DNA of 64,000 nt from Oscillospiraceae bacterium (GCA_017523995.1 JAFWUX010000057.1:1-64000), one strand, 5' to 3'. Shown: positions 48,646 to 58,415, counted from the stretch's first letter. Notes: generated by a model from the sequence alone, not told the origin. A program made the numbers and translations.

Positions 48646-49074
48646 ATGCCGAATATCACAAGACGTGAAATACGTGACAGCGCGATGAAGCTGCTGTTTG
48701 AAACCACCATGCGCGATGACCCGATTGATTCGCTCTACGCAATCGCAGAGGAGATCGAGGAGATCACCGTCAACGATGCCGTGCGCACACTCGTGGACGG
48801 CACGCTTGCGCATCAGGATGAACTGGACGAGCTGATTCAGAAATACAGCCCCAAGCGCAGCATCAAGCGCATCCCCAAGCTGACGCTCTCCATTCTCCGG
48901 CTCGCCATGTTCGAGATCCGCTATGACGAGAAAACGCCGACCAATGCGGCGATCTCCGAGGCGATTCTGCTTGCGGAGAACTACTCCTACTACGAGGAGG
49001 ACGTCCGCTTCATCAACGGACTGCTCGGCGCCTATTCCAGAGACCTTGAAAAGCCGGAGACGGCAGAATCATGA
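48646..49074 (+). CDS. nusB: Transcription antitermination factor NusB
   Basis: The 142-residue all-helical RNA-binding protein carries the usual segments: TRREIRDSAMKLLFETTMRD, DELIQKYSPKRSIKRIPKLT, SILRLAMFEIRYDEKTPTNA and AILLAENYSYYEEDVRFINGL. It binds boxA RNA with S10 during rRNA transcription. Overlaps the next gene by four bases. Confidence 0.95.
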   Translation: MPNITRREIRDSAMKLLFETTMRDDPIDSLYAIAEEIEEITVNDAVRTLVDGTLAHQDELDELIQKYSPKRSIKRIPKLTLSILRLAMFEIRYDEKTPTNAAISEAILLAENYSYYEEDVRFINGLLGAYSRDLEKPETAES

Positions 49075-50027
49075 AGCTGCTCGGAATCGACACCAGCAAT
49101 TACACAACATCCTGTGCGTGGTATGATACCGAAACGAACAGGATTATCCAAAAAAAACAGCTTCTCCCCGTTGCGGAGGGACAGGCAGGTCTGCGGCAGA
49201 GCGATGCGGTCTTTCACCACACGCGCCAGCTCCCGCAGATGATCACGCAGCTTGCAGAGGCGCTCGGGGATACCCCGCTGAAGCCCGATGCAATCGGTGT
49301 ATCTGTCTCGCCGCGGCCGGAGGAGGGCTCCTATATGCCCTGTTTTCTCACGGGAAAGGGCACCGCACAGATTCTTGCGGTCTCGCACGGCGTGCCGCTC
49401 TATGAGACCTCGCATCAGCACGGGCACATCCTTGCGGCGCTCTACTCCGCGGACTGTCTCCCGTGGCTCGATGCAGATGCGCCGTCATTCCTTGCGTTTC
49501 ATGTCAGCGGCGGCACAACGGACTGCGTCCGCTGCACACCGGACAGCAAAGCGGTTCTGCGCATTGAACCGGTCTCGCAGTCGCTCGATCTCAAAGCGGG
49601 TCAGGCGATTGACAGAGTCGGGCTGATGCTCGGACTGCGCTTTCCGTGCGGTCAGGCGCTCGAACAGCTCGCGATGCAGAGTGAGAGCAAGGCGCATATG
49701 CAGGTGAAACTCAAAGACGGCTGCTGCTCGCTTTCCGGTTTGCAGAACCAATGTGAGCAGATGCTCAAAAAGGGCGAATCTGCGCCCGATATCGCAAGAT
49801 ACTGTCTCAACTCGGTTGCAGCGGTGCTCCGCGCCATGACAAAGGCAGCCGCAGAGCAGCACAGCAGAGTGCTCTTTGCCGGCGGCGTCATGTCGGACAG
49901 GCTGATTCAGGATCAGCTGCGCACACTGCCCTTTGAGACGGCGTTTGCCGCGCCCGAATTCTCCTGCGATAATGCCGCAGGCGTCGCGATCTTCGCCGCA
50001 AAGGAGGCATCCGCATGTCAATTCTGA
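49071..50027 (+). CDS. Kae1/M22-fold glycoprotease-like paralogue
   Basis: The 318-residue protein has the ASKHA/M22 fold: LGIDTSNYTTSCAWYDTETN, VFHHTRQLPQMITQLAEALG and LYETSHQHGHILAALYSADC with the histidine pair, then AFHVSGGTTDCVRC and VLFAGGVMSDRLIQ. It resembles TsaD, which makes t6A in tRNA, but is shorter in part and diverges at the TsaD signature. It is a paralogue often encoded beside xseA and nusB in Clostridia. Role unknown; true TsaD is probably encoded elsewhere. Confidence 0.82.
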   Translation: MKLLGIDTSNYTTSCAWYDTETNRIIQKKQLLPVAEGQAGLRQSDAVFHHTRQLPQMITQLAEALGDTPLKPDAIGVSVSPRPEEGSYMPCFLTGKGTAQILAVSHGVPLYETSHQHGHILAALYSADCLPWLDADAPSFLAFHVSGGTTDCVRCTPDSKAVLRIEPVSQSLDLKAGQAIDRVGLMLGLRFPCGQALEQLAMQSESKAHMQVKLKDGCCSLSGLQNQCEQMLKKGESAPDIARYCLNSVAAVLRAMTKAAAEQHSRVLFAGGVMSDRLIQDQLRTLPFETAFAAPEFSCDNAAGVAIFAAKEASACQF

Positions 50028-51220
50028 GTGTCTCACAGCTCAATCGCTATGTCTCGTTTCTGCTGCATGAGGACCCGAAGCTCCGCACGGTGCTGGTGCG
50101 CGGCGAAATCGCCAATTTTACGCGCAATTTCCGCTCCGGACACTGCTATTTCAGCGTGCGGGACGAGGAGGCATCCGTCAAAGCGGTGATGTTCCGCTCG
50201 AATGCGGACAGGCTCCCGTTCGCTCCGGAAAACGGCATGCATGTGATTCTGCAGGGCGCTGTCACGCTCTATGAACGCGACGGTGCCTATCAGATCAATG
50301 TCACCGATATGCAGCCGGACGGCATCGGCGCACAGGCGCTTGCGCTGCAGCAGCGGCGCGAAAAGCTCGCAAAACTCGGATATTTCGATCCGGAACGAAA
50401 GCGCCCCCTGCCGCCTCTGCCGGATAAAATCGGCATTGTGACATCCCGAAGCGGCGCGGCGCTCCACGATATGCTCCGGATTCTGGAACGGCGATATCCG
50501 ATCGGAACGGTGTGCATTTATCCGGCACTCGTGCAGGGCACAGATGCACCCGCATCCATTGCAAATGCGCTGCGCATTGCAGGCGCGGACGGCTGCGATG
50601 TCATCCTGATGGGACGCGGCGGCGGCTCGAATGAGGATTTGTCCGCGTTTCAGTCCGAGGAGGTCGCGGCTGCGGTATTCCGCTCGCCGGTGCCGGTCAT
50701 CAGCGCCGTCGGACACGAAACCGATCACTGCATCGCCGATGAGGTCGCCGATCTGCGCGCCCCGACACCATCCGCAGCAGCAGAACTCGCTGTTCCGGAG
50801 ATCGCCGCACTCAGAGATGCGGTGACGGTGCAGGCGGAGCGCATGCGGATTGCCGTCAGCACCATGCTCGATCACAAGGCACTGGAACTGCATCAGCTGC
50901 AGCAGCGGCTCACAGTCTCGGCGCCGGAAGGCAGAGTGCAGCTGCTCTCTGCACAGCTCGATGCGCTGACCGAAAAGCTGCACCGCGCAGCCCTGCAGAT
51001 CATACGCGAAAAATCCGGCGAACTGCAATCACAGCTTGACCGTCTCGAAGCCTACAGCCCCGTTGCGATTCTGCAGCGCGGCTATGCGCTTGTCTATCAC
51101 GATGCCGGTCTGGTGCGGGATGCCGGAACGCTGCACCCCGATGACAGCATTACAATCCGGCTCGCAGACGGCACTGTAAACGCGAAAGTCACAGAGATCC
51201 GAAAAGGAGATCAGATATGA
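50015..51220 (+). CDS. xseA: Exodeoxyribonuclease VII large subunit
   Basis: The 401-residue subunit has an N-terminal OB fold (VLVRGEIANFTRNFRSGHCY), the catalytic region (KIGIVTSRSGAALHDMLRIL, VILMGRGGGSNEDLSAFQSE, PVISAVGHETDHCIADEVAD) and a coiled-coil C-terminal part for XseB binding. It degrades single-stranded DNA. Overlaps the M22-like gene by 13 bases and xseB by four. Confidence 0.95.
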   Translation: MSILSVSQLNRYVSFLLHEDPKLRTVLVRGEIANFTRNFRSGHCYFSVRDEEASVKAVMFRSNADRLPFAPENGMHVILQGAVTLYERDGAYQINVTDMQPDGIGAQALALQQRREKLAKLGYFDPERKRPLPPLPDKIGIVTSRSGAALHDMLRILERRYPIGTVCIYPALVQGTDAPASIANALRIAGADGCDVILMGRGGGSNEDLSAFQSEEVAAAVFRSPVPVISAVGHETDHCIADEVADLRAPTPSAAAELAVPEIAALRDAVTVQAERMRIAVSTMLDHKALELHQLQQRLTVSAPEGRVQLLSAQLDALTEKLHRAALQIIREKSGELQSQLDRLEAYSPVAILQRGYALVYHDAGLVRDAGTLHPDDSITIRLADGTVNAKVTEIRKGDQI

Positions 51221-51438
51221 AATTTGAACAGAGCATGCAGAAGCTCGCAGAAATCACTGCGCAGCTCGAAGCAGGCGGACTGGAGCTCGAAGAAGCCGTC
51301 AAGCTTTACGGCAAGGGCGCAAAGCTCGCAGATGCATGCAAAAAAGAACTTGAGCAGGCAAAGCTCGCTGTCTCGGAATACAGCGCACAGAAGCAGCCTG
51401 CACAGAACGGAACGGAAAACAGTTTCAGCGAATCATAA
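51217..51438 (+). CDS. xseB: Exodeoxyribonuclease VII small subunit
   Basis: The 73-residue helical subunit has the family pattern FEQSMQKLAEITAQLEAGGL then EEAVKLYGKGAKLADACKKE. Directly coupled to xseA. In many Firmicutes ispA comes next; here dxs follows after 19 bases. Confidence 0.95.
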   Translation: MKFEQSMQKLAEITAQLEAGGLELEEAVKLYGKGAKLADACKKELEQAKLAVSEYSAQKQPAQNGTENSFSES

Positions 51439-51457
51439 CCGCTGTACGGAGAGCATA

Positions 51458-53368
51458 ATGAACAAAGAACGTCAATTCAGCGTGCAGAAGGCAGTGAAGC
51501 TTTCGGAGCTGAATCTCCCCTCAGATCTGAAAAATCTGAGCTATCCGCAGTGCGAGGAGCTCTGCAAGGAGATTCGTTCCCTGCTGATCGGCACCGTCCT
51601 CAAAACGGGCGGTCATCTTGCCTCGAATCTCGGCGTTGTCGAGCTGACACTTGCCCTGCACCGCAAATTTGATTCCCCGAAGGACCGGATTGTCTGGGAC
51701 GTCGGGCATCAGGCATATGTGCATAAAATCCTGACCGGACGCGCAGACAGACTCCCGACACTCCGGCAGGCAAACGGTCTTGCGGGATTCCCGAAGCCTT
51801 CGGAATCCGAGCATGACACCTTCATCACCGGACACAGCAGCACCGCAATCTCCGCCGCCTTCGGTATGGCAGAAGCGATGCACATCTCCGGCGACCGCGA
51901 TCACTATGCCATTGCCGTTGTCGGCGACGGCGCCATGACAGGCGGTCTCTCCTATGAAGGACTGAACAACGCCGGCAAATCCCGCGCAAACCTGATCGTC
52001 ATTCTCAATGACAACAATCAGGCGATCTCCAAGAATGTCGGCGCATTCGCAAAATATCTGACGAAAATCCGCAGCAGCTCGGATTATGTCAAGGCAAAGT
52101 GGAAGGTCGAGGAGGTCATCCGCAAGGCGCCGGCAATCGGCGACCAGATGGCTGTCCGGCTGAAATCCGCCAAAGATAAGCTGCGCAAAAATATCGTCCA
52201 GACAACGATTTTCGAGGATCTCGGATTCGTCTATCTCGGGCCGGTCAACGGGCATGACTCCGAAGCGCTTGACGAGGTGCTCGATGTCGCGAAAAGCTAC
52301 CGCCGTCCGGTGCTCGTCCATGTCCAGACAACAAAGGGCAAGGGCTATAAGCCCGCGGAGGAGAATCCCGGCGAGTATCACGGCGTCCCGCGCGAGAATC
52401 CCGATATCGACCGCATTGACCTCGATTCCAAGGATCCGGAGCTCTCGATCGACGAGTGCTTCTCGACCGTCTTCGGCAGAGAGCTGACGCAGCTCGGCAA
52501 GCGCGATACGCGCATCTGCGCGGTGACGGCTGCCATGAAGTACGGCACCGGACTGCAGTTTTTCTATGCTGCACACCCGAACCGCTTTTACGATGTCGGC
52601 ATTGCGGAACAGCATGCCGTGACATTCTGCGGTGCGCTCGCATCCATGGGAATGATCCCTGTTTTTGCCGTATATTCGACGTTTTTGCAGCGTGCGTTCG
52701 ATCAGCTGCTCCATGATCTCGCGATCTCGCGCTATCATGTGATCCTCGGCGTGGACCGCGCAGGAATTGTCGGCGAGGACGGCGAAACACATCAGGGCAT
52801 CTTCGATATCCCCTATCTGACGGCGATCCCCGATATCCGCATCTACTCCCCTGCGACCTATCACGAGCTGCAGCTCTGTCTGCGCAAGGCGGTCGCAGAG
52901 GACAAGGGACTTGTCGCACTGCGCTATCCGCGCGGCAAGGAATCGGAGAACTTCCCGCTGGAGCCCTCGCTGAGCTTTACGCATCTTGCGGGCGATGACC
53001 TGCTGCTTGTCACCTACGGCAAAATCTCGGAGCGCGTCCACAATGTGATGCAGAAGCTCCGCGAAAAAGGAATCTCCGCCGGACTGCTCAAGCTGACGAA
53101 TATCTACCCGATTCCGGCGGAGGCGCTGGAAATCGCGGCGAAATACGGCAAAGTCTGCTTTGTCGAGGAGAGCTCGCGCGCAGGCGGACTCGGCGAAAAA
53201 TTTGCGTCCGCGCTGCTCGGTGTCCGCTGGCACGGAGACTGGCGATGTCTTGCGATTAACGGATTTGTCCAGCAGGGCGCGGTCAATGAATGCCTTGCAG
53301 CCGCAGGACTCAGTGAGGCGCATATCCTGAACGCTGCGGAGGAGCTTGCAAATGAGCAGCCGTCTTGA
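51458..53368 (+). CDS. dxs: 1-deoxy-D-xylulose-5-phosphate synthase
   Basis: The 636-residue enzyme condenses pyruvate and glyceraldehyde-3-phosphate, starting the MEP isoprenoid pathway. TPP domain: DVGHQAYVHKILTGR, FITGHSSTAISAAFGMAEAM, VVGDGAMTGGLSYEGLNNAG. Pyrimidine domain: YDVGIAEQHAVTFCGALASM, DRAGIVGEDGETHQGIFDIP. A transketolase-like C-terminal domain closes it. ATG 51458 has GGAG upstream. Confidence 0.96.
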   Translation: MNKERQFSVQKAVKLSELNLPSDLKNLSYPQCEELCKEIRSLLIGTVLKTGGHLASNLGVVELTLALHRKFDSPKDRIVWDVGHQAYVHKILTGRADRLPTLRQANGLAGFPKPSESEHDTFITGHSSTAISAAFGMAEAMHISGDRDHYAIAVVGDGAMTGGLSYEGLNNAGKSRANLIVILNDNNQAISKNVGAFAKYLTKIRSSSDYVKAKWKVEEVIRKAPAIGDQMAVRLKSAKDKLRKNIVQTTIFEDLGFVYLGPVNGHDSEALDEVLDVAKSYRRPVLVHVQTTKGKGYKPAEENPGEYHGVPRENPDIDRIDLDSKDPELSIDECFSTVFGRELTQLGKRDTRICAVTAAMKYGTGLQFFYAAHPNRFYDVGIAEQHAVTFCGALASMGMIPVFAVYSTFLQRAFDQLLHDLAISRYHVILGVDRAGIVGEDGETHQGIFDIPYLTAIPDIRIYSPATYHELQLCLRKAVAEDKGLVALRYPRGKESENFPLEPSLSFTHLAGDDLLLVTYGKISERVHNVMQKLREKGISAGLLKLTNIYPIPAEALEIAAKYGKVCFVEESSRAGGLGEKFASALLGVRWHGDWRCLAINGFVQQGAVNECLAAAGLSEAHILNAAEELANEQPS

Positions 53369-54104
53369 TGCGGCGCTCGTCGCAAGAGGCATCTGTCTGA
53401 CGCGCAACCGCGCGCAGGCATCCATTGACGCGGGCAATGTCACCGTCAACGGAATCGTCTGCCTGAAGGCATCGCGCAAGGTCGAGGAGAGCGATACACT
53501 TGTCCTGACCGAGCCGCTGCCCTATGTCGGCAGAGGGGGCTATAAGCTCGCATTCGCGCTCGCGGAATGGAAACTCGCACTCGGCGGTCTGCGCTGCCTT
53601 GATATCGGCGCTTCGACCGGCGGCTTCACGGACTGCATGCTGCAAAACGGCGCGGCGTCCGTCCTTGCGGTGGATGTCGGGCACGATCAGCTTGTCGAAT
53701 CGCTGCGGAACGATCCGCGCGTCATTGTCCGCGAGGGCACCGATCTGCGCGATCTCGCACCCGATTCTGAGGGACTGCCCGCGGAGTTTGCCGCCTGCGA
53801 TGTCTCGTTCATCTCCCTCAGACAGATCATCCCGCTGCTCCCTGCCCTGCTCTGTGAAAGCGCACAGGCGGTGCTGCTGGTCAAGCCGCAGTTTGAAGCA
53901 GGCAGAGCGGCGCTCAATAAACACGGCGTTGTCCGTGATGAAAAAATCCGGCAGCATGTTCTGCGCGATATCCGCGATTTTGCTGCACAAAACGGATTCC
54001 TTCCGCTGCATGACTGCGTCTCCCCGATACAGGGCGGAAGCGGCAATACCGAATATCTGCTGCACCTCAAGCTGCAGCGCAAACCAGATGAGGCACATCT
54101 ATGA
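53352..54104 (+). CDS. tlyA: TlyA family rRNA 2'-O-methyltransferase
   Basis: The 250-residue protein has an S4 RNA-binding domain (MSSRLDAALVARGICLTRNR, ASIDAGNVTVNGIVCLKASR) and an FtsJ-type methyltransferase domain (LDIGASTGGFTDCMLQNGAA, VDVGHDQLVESLRNDPRV, LLVKPQFEAGR). TlyA methylates 16S/23S rRNA riboses. ATG 53352 lies in the end of dxs with GGAG upstream; its stop overlaps nadK. Confidence 0.94.
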   Translation: MSSRLDAALVARGICLTRNRAQASIDAGNVTVNGIVCLKASRKVEESDTLVLTEPLPYVGRGGYKLAFALAEWKLALGGLRCLDIGASTGGFTDCMLQNGAASVLAVDVGHDQLVESLRNDPRVIVREGTDLRDLAPDSEGLPAEFAACDVSFISLRQIIPLLPALLCESAQAVLLVKPQFEAGRAALNKHGVVRDEKIRQHVLRDIRDFAAQNGFLPLHDCVSPIQGGSGNTEYLLHLKLQRKPDEAHL

Positions 54105-54988
54105 AATGTGTGATTGATCCGAATTTATCGAAAAAACCGGCGTATCCCACGGCGGTCGCGGTCTGTGAACGGCTGCTGCAGCGCGGCGCGGTGCTCTGCA
54201 TGGATCAGAGCCTTGCCGAAAGCTTTGCCGCAGTCAGCGGGATTACATTTCTGCCGCAGGATCAGCTCTATGCCGATGCGGATTTTGCAATCGCAATCGG
54301 CGGCGACGGCACCATCCTGCGATGCGCGGAAAAAATCCTCGCGTATTCATTTGCACACCACACGCCGCCGGTCAAACTCGTCGGCATCAACACCGGCACG
54401 CTCGGATTTCTCGCCGCATTTGAGTCCGATGAGCTCGACATGCTCGACCGGCTCTGCACCGGCGATTACGAAATCAGCTGCCGGATCATGCTGAAAACCC
54501 AGATACAGAATGACCCGGCGCATCCGGTTTATCTGCATGCGCTCAATGATATCTACGCCACGCGCTCGAACGGAAAAATCTGCGATTTTGCGGTCTCCGT
54601 GGACGGGCGCGAGATCGGTGTCTACCGCGCAGACGGCATCATCTTTTCCACCCCGACAGGCTCCTCCGCCTATGCCCTCTCGGCAGGCGGTCCTGTCATG
54701 GAGCCCGATCTTTCCCTGATCGAGATGAACCTGATCTGCCCGCATTCGCTGTTTGCAAGACCGATGCTTTTTGCACCGCACCGGAACATCTGCGTGACCT
54801 ATCGCGGGGCGGGCGGCGGCGGTCTTTCCGTCTTTGTGGACGGCACAAAAACGACGGTTCTGCGTAATATGCAGTCCTTCACCGTCACATGCTCCGAGCA
54901 TGCAATGCCCTTTGTTGACTGCAAGGGACATGCATTCTATGATGCGCTCAACGGCAAGCTGATGCAGCCGCTGAAAAAACTGGAGTGA
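54101..54988 (+). CDS. nadK: NAD kinase
   Basis: The 295-residue enzyme phosphorylates NAD to NADP. Motifs are FAIAIGGDGTILRCAEKILA (GGDG), VGINTGTLGFLAAFESDELD and ADGIIFSTPTGSSAYALSAG with NDIY (HALNDIYATRSNGKI). It is the third NAD-related activity in the window beside the two nicotinate phosphoribosyltransferases, but its position here is the standard Firmicute one. Confidence 0.96.
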   Translation: MKCVIDPNLSKKPAYPTAVAVCERLLQRGAVLCMDQSLAESFAAVSGITFLPQDQLYADADFAIAIGGDGTILRCAEKILAYSFAHHTPPVKLVGINTGTLGFLAAFESDELDMLDRLCTGDYEISCRIMLKTQIQNDPAHPVYLHALNDIYATRSNGKICDFAVSVDGREIGVYRADGIIFSTPTGSSAYALSAGGPVMEPDLSLIEMNLICPHSLFARPMLFAPHRNICVTYRGAGGGGLSVFVDGTKTTVLRNMQSFTVTCSEHAMPFVDCKGHAFYDALNGKLMQPLKKLE

Positions 54989-55055
54989 TCCGAAAAGATC
55001 CTCACGGACGTATATAACCTCAGGATCCATCAAGACATAAAGGAGAGCGATAAAG

Positions 55056-55496
55056 TTGGCAAATCCAAGACATGAAATGATTTTGCAGCTCATTCAGAAG
55101 CATGATATCAACACGCAGGAGATGCTGCGCGACCTGCTCGAGGAGAACGGTTTTTCCGTCACGCAGGCGACCATCTCGCGTGATATCCGGCAGCTGAAGC
55201 TGCGCAAACGCCGCACGGCAAGCGGTCTGAGCTGCTATGCAAAGGCGCCGGCTGCCGCTGCTGCACCGAGCAATCTGCTCGCGGATGTTGTTGTCAAAAT
55301 CGACTATGCAATCAATATGGTCGCGGTTGCCTGCCACGCAGGCTCTGCGCCAGCTGCATGTGCAGTGCTCGACCGCATGCAGCTGCCCGAAATTGTCGGC
55401 ACGATTGCCGGTGATGACACAATCTTCATTCTGACGCGCTCTGAGGCAAGCGCAAAGCAGCTGATCAGCGTGCTCGAATCCCATATCTGGGGGTAA
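55056..55496 (+). CDS. argR: Arginine repressor
   Basis: The 146-residue protein starts at TTG 55056 (AAGGAG ten bases upstream). The winged helix is at residues 1-65: RHEMILQLIQKHDINTQEML, GFSVTQATISRDIRQLKLRK. The C-terminal hexamer/arginine domain ends IVGTIAGDDTIFILTRSEAS. It represses arginine biosynthesis in response to arginine. This position between nadK and recN is conserved. Confidence 0.95.
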   Translation: MANPRHEMILQLIQKHDINTQEMLRDLLEENGFSVTQATISRDIRQLKLRKRRTASGLSCYAKAPAAAAAPSNLLADVVVKIDYAINMVAVACHAGSAPAACAVLDRMQLPEIVGTIAGDDTIFILTRSEASAKQLISVLESHIWG

Positions 55497-55499
55497 GGA

Positions 55500-57167
55500 A
55501 TGTTAAAGGAACTCTCAATTGAAAATCTTGCTGTCATCGAATCCGCTGTCATTCCGCTCGAAAGCGGCTTCAATGCGTTTACCGGTGAAACCGGCGCAGG
55601 TAAGTCGATTCTGATTCACGGGATTCAGGCTGTCCTCGGGCAGCGCACCAATAAGGATCTCGTCCGGACGGGCTGCAAAAAGGCCGTCATCACAGCGCTG
55701 TTCTCCCCGCTCGCCGCGGATACCAGAGCCGTCCTGACGGAATACGGATACGATGCGCAGGATGATGAACTGCTGCTGACGCGCGAAATCTCGGCGGACG
55801 GCGGCAGTGTCGGCAGAGTCAACGGAAAATCCGCACCGGCGGCGCTGCTGCGTGCGCTCGGCGAGACGCTGGTCAATATCCACGGGCAGCATGACAATCA
55901 GATTCTGCTGCGGCCGGAAAAGCATCTCGATGTGCTGGACAGCTTCGGCGGCGAATCGGAACTGCTCGCGGAATATACAAAAGAATTTCAGCAGCTCCAG
56001 AGCTGCGCCCGTGCGCTCAATCAGCTCAGAAAGGCGGAGCAGGAGAAAATGCTGCGCCTGCGCACTTTGCAGGAGACCATCGAGGAAATCGGAGAGCTCG
56101 ACCCGCAGCCGCAGGAGGATGTGCAGCTGGATGCACAGTATCATGCGGCAGCCCGCGCGGAGGATACCGCGGAAGCTGCGGGCGGCATCTGCAGGATGCT
56201 GACCGACGGCGAGGAGAATCTCTCGGATGCGATTGCGCTTGCCTATGAGCAGCTCAAATCGCTTGCCGCAGCCGCGCCGGAGGCAGAATCTCTCTGCGAA
56301 CGGCTCAAGGCGCTCAATATCGAGCTGCGAGATATCTCGGATGAAGTCAGCGCCTACACCGCAGGACAGCTTTCTCCGGCGGAATTTGCAAAGCTCAATG
56401 ACCGCCGCAACGCCGTCAACACCGTTGCTCTGCGCTATCACACCGATGCGGACGGTCTGCGGCAGATCTATGCCGATGCCGTCAAAGAGGTCGAGGCGAT
56501 CGAATCCGATTCCAACAAGCTGCAGCAGCTCACGGACGAACGCGCCGAACGGCTGCACCGCGTCACCGAGCTCGCCAAGCAGCTGACCGCCTACCGCACA
56601 AAGCTCGGCGAGGAATTCTCGCGCAGAGTCGGCGAGGAGCTTTCGTATCTCAACATGCCGCGCGTGCAGCTCTCGGTCAACCTGACGCAGGGCAAGCTGA
56701 CGCCGAACGGCATGGATCACGCGGAGTTCCTGATCTCTGCCAATCCCGGCGAACCGCCCAAGCCCATCGCACAGATCGCATCCGGCGGTGAGCTTTCCCG
56801 CATGATGCTCGCGCTCAAGGCGGTTCTCGCAGAGCGTGACGCCATCCCGACGCTGATCTTTGATGAGATCGACACCGGCGTCAGCGGCAAGGCGGCGCAG
56901 AAGATCGGACTCAAACTGCGTTCGCTCTCGCAGCATCATCAGGTGATCTGCGTGACGCATCTGGCGCAGCTTGCAACGCAGGCGACGCATCACCTGCTGA
57001 TCGAAAAGCACAGCACCGATACTGCAACGAGCACCGAGGTCACCGTGCTCGACCGCGCCGCAAGAATCAAGGAGATCGCGCGGATTATGGGCGGTGACGA
57101 TCATTCTGCACTGCTGCTGCAAACCGCCGAGGCTGCACTGGATGCCGCTTCTGCAGCGCAATCCTGA
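55500..57167 (+). CDS. recN: DNA repair protein RecN
   Basis: The 555-residue SMC-like ATPase acts at double-strand breaks. Walker A is FTGETGAGKSILIHGIQAVL, the signature is IASGGELSRMMLALKAVLAE and Walker B is PTLIFDEIDTGVSGKAAQKI. A coiled coil occupies about 155-370. It begins three bases after argR. In many relatives spoIVB and spo0A follow; here an acyltransferase gene does. Confidence 0.96.
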   Translation: MLKELSIENLAVIESAVIPLESGFNAFTGETGAGKSILIHGIQAVLGQRTNKDLVRTGCKKAVITALFSPLAADTRAVLTEYGYDAQDDELLLTREISADGGSVGRVNGKSAPAALLRALGETLVNIHGQHDNQILLRPEKHLDVLDSFGGESELLAEYTKEFQQLQSCARALNQLRKAEQEKMLRLRTLQETIEEIGELDPQPQEDVQLDAQYHAAARAEDTAEAAGGICRMLTDGEENLSDAIALAYEQLKSLAAAAPEAESLCERLKALNIELRDISDEVSAYTAGQLSPAEFAKLNDRRNAVNTVALRYHTDADGLRQIYADAVKEVEAIESDSNKLQQLTDERAERLHRVTELAKQLTAYRTKLGEEFSRRVGEELSYLNMPRVQLSVNLTQGKLTPNGMDHAEFLISANPGEPPKPIAQIASGGELSRMMLALKAVLAERDAIPTLIFDEIDTGVSGKAAQKIGLKLRSLSQHHQVICVTHLAQLATQATHHLLIEKHSTDTATSTEVTVLDRAARIKEIARIMGGDDHSALLLQTAEAALDAASAAQS

Positions 57168-57191
57168 TACAGCAAAGGAGTACCTTCCCCT

Positions 57192-58355
57192 ATGGAGCAA
57201 ATGGAGCAAGTCATTGAATCCATCATGCAGCGAAAAAAAGAGCAGCGCGAAGCCGCACTTCATCCGCCCGCAAAGCCGCGGTTCGCAGGCATCGACATCG
57301 TCAAGATCGTTGCCTGCTTCTTTGTGACGGCGGTGCATTTCTTCCGGAACTGCGGCTTCTATTCCATGTCCTTCACATCGGGGTTCACCACGGTCACGAT
57401 CTATATCCGCTGGCTGGTTTTCACCTGTGTGCCGCTGTTCATGATCACGACCGGTTTCCTGATGAAAAACAAAAAGCTCAGCGGCAGATACTATCTCGGC
57501 ATTGTGCGCGTGCTCGTGATCTACGTTGTCATCAGCCTGATCTGCGTCAAGTTCAATCAAAGCTACTTTCACCTCACCTTTACCAAATGGGATATCGTCC
57601 GAGACATCTTCATGTATAAAGCGGCGCCCTACGGCTGGTATGTCGAATATTATTTCACAATCTTCCTGCTGATTCCGTTCCTCAACGCGGGCTATCAGGC
57701 AATGGAAACGCGCGGGCGGAAAACCGCGCTCGTGCTGACTGTCATCATGCTGACGATTGTCTCGCAGTCCTTTTACATCGGCACGGAGAAGGATCACCAG
57801 ATTCGTGTTCTGCCGGGATTTTTCGCGCTCTGCTATCCGATCGCGTATTATTTCATCGGCGCATATATCCGCGAATTCCCGCCGAAGCGCGATCTCAAGC
57901 ATAAAATGGTCTATGTAATCACGGGGCTTTTTGCGCTGATTTACGTCTCAACCGTGACGCTCTATCAGTGCCTGAAAAACACCGAGAAAAACAATGCATG
58001 GATCTCGTGGCACAATGATGATTACTGCTCGTGGCCGGTCGCATTGATGAGCACGTCGATTTTCCTGCTGCTGTTTGATATCACAATCAAAGATCAGCGC
58101 TGGACAAAAATCCTCGCCATGCTCAGCAAAGCCACCTTCGCTGCCTATCTGATTTCCTATGTCTTTGACGGGCTGTTTTACAGCAAGCTCGTGCTGAAGG
58201 TGCCGGATATCTACCCGCGGTACAAATTTGCGCTGCTGATCGTACCCGCTGTGTTCATCCTCTCGATGCTCTCCGGACTGGCGATACAGGGGCTCTATGA
58301 CCTCGCTGCAAACCGGATCAAAAAGATACGGCTGCCGGCTGCAAAACGCGCGTGA
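57192..58355 (+). CDS. Acyltransferase 3 family membrane protein
   Basis: The 387-residue protein has a short cytoplasmic N-terminus and about ten membrane helices. The family features are GIDIVKIVACFFVTAVHFFR with the catalytic His, then a conserved Arg further on (IYIRWLVFTCVPLFMITTGF). Such enzymes move acyl groups onto cell-surface sugars or other exported molecules. The immediate target is unknown. It follows recN by 24 bases with AAAGGAG upstream and may share its transcript. Confidence 0.88.
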   Translation: MEQMEQVIESIMQRKKEQREAALHPPAKPRFAGIDIVKIVACFFVTAVHFFRNCGFYSMSFTSGFTTVTIYIRWLVFTCVPLFMITTGFLMKNKKLSGRYYLGIVRVLVIYVVISLICVKFNQSYFHLTFTKWDIVRDIFMYKAAPYGWYVEYYFTIFLLIPFLNAGYQAMETRGRKTALVLTVIMLTIVSQSFYIGTEKDHQIRVLPGFFALCYPIAYYFIGAYIREFPPKRDLKHKMVYVITGLFALIYVSTVTLYQCLKNTEKNNAWISWHNDDYCSWPVALMSTSIFLLLFDITIKDQRWTKILAMLSKATFAAYLISYVFDGLFYSKLVLKVPDIYPRYKFALLIVPAVFILSMLSGLAIQGLYDLAANRIKKIRLPAAKRA

Positions 58356-58415
58356 TGCGTTTTTTCCCCGCAGGACTGAAACGGGGCGCTGACCAGAATA
58401 ACATCTATACAGAAC

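Noticed and set aside
55515..57902. Minus-strand 795-codon frame opposite recN
   Set aside because: RecN carries all ATPase motifs on the plus strand, so the opposite frame is an artefact of codon use.
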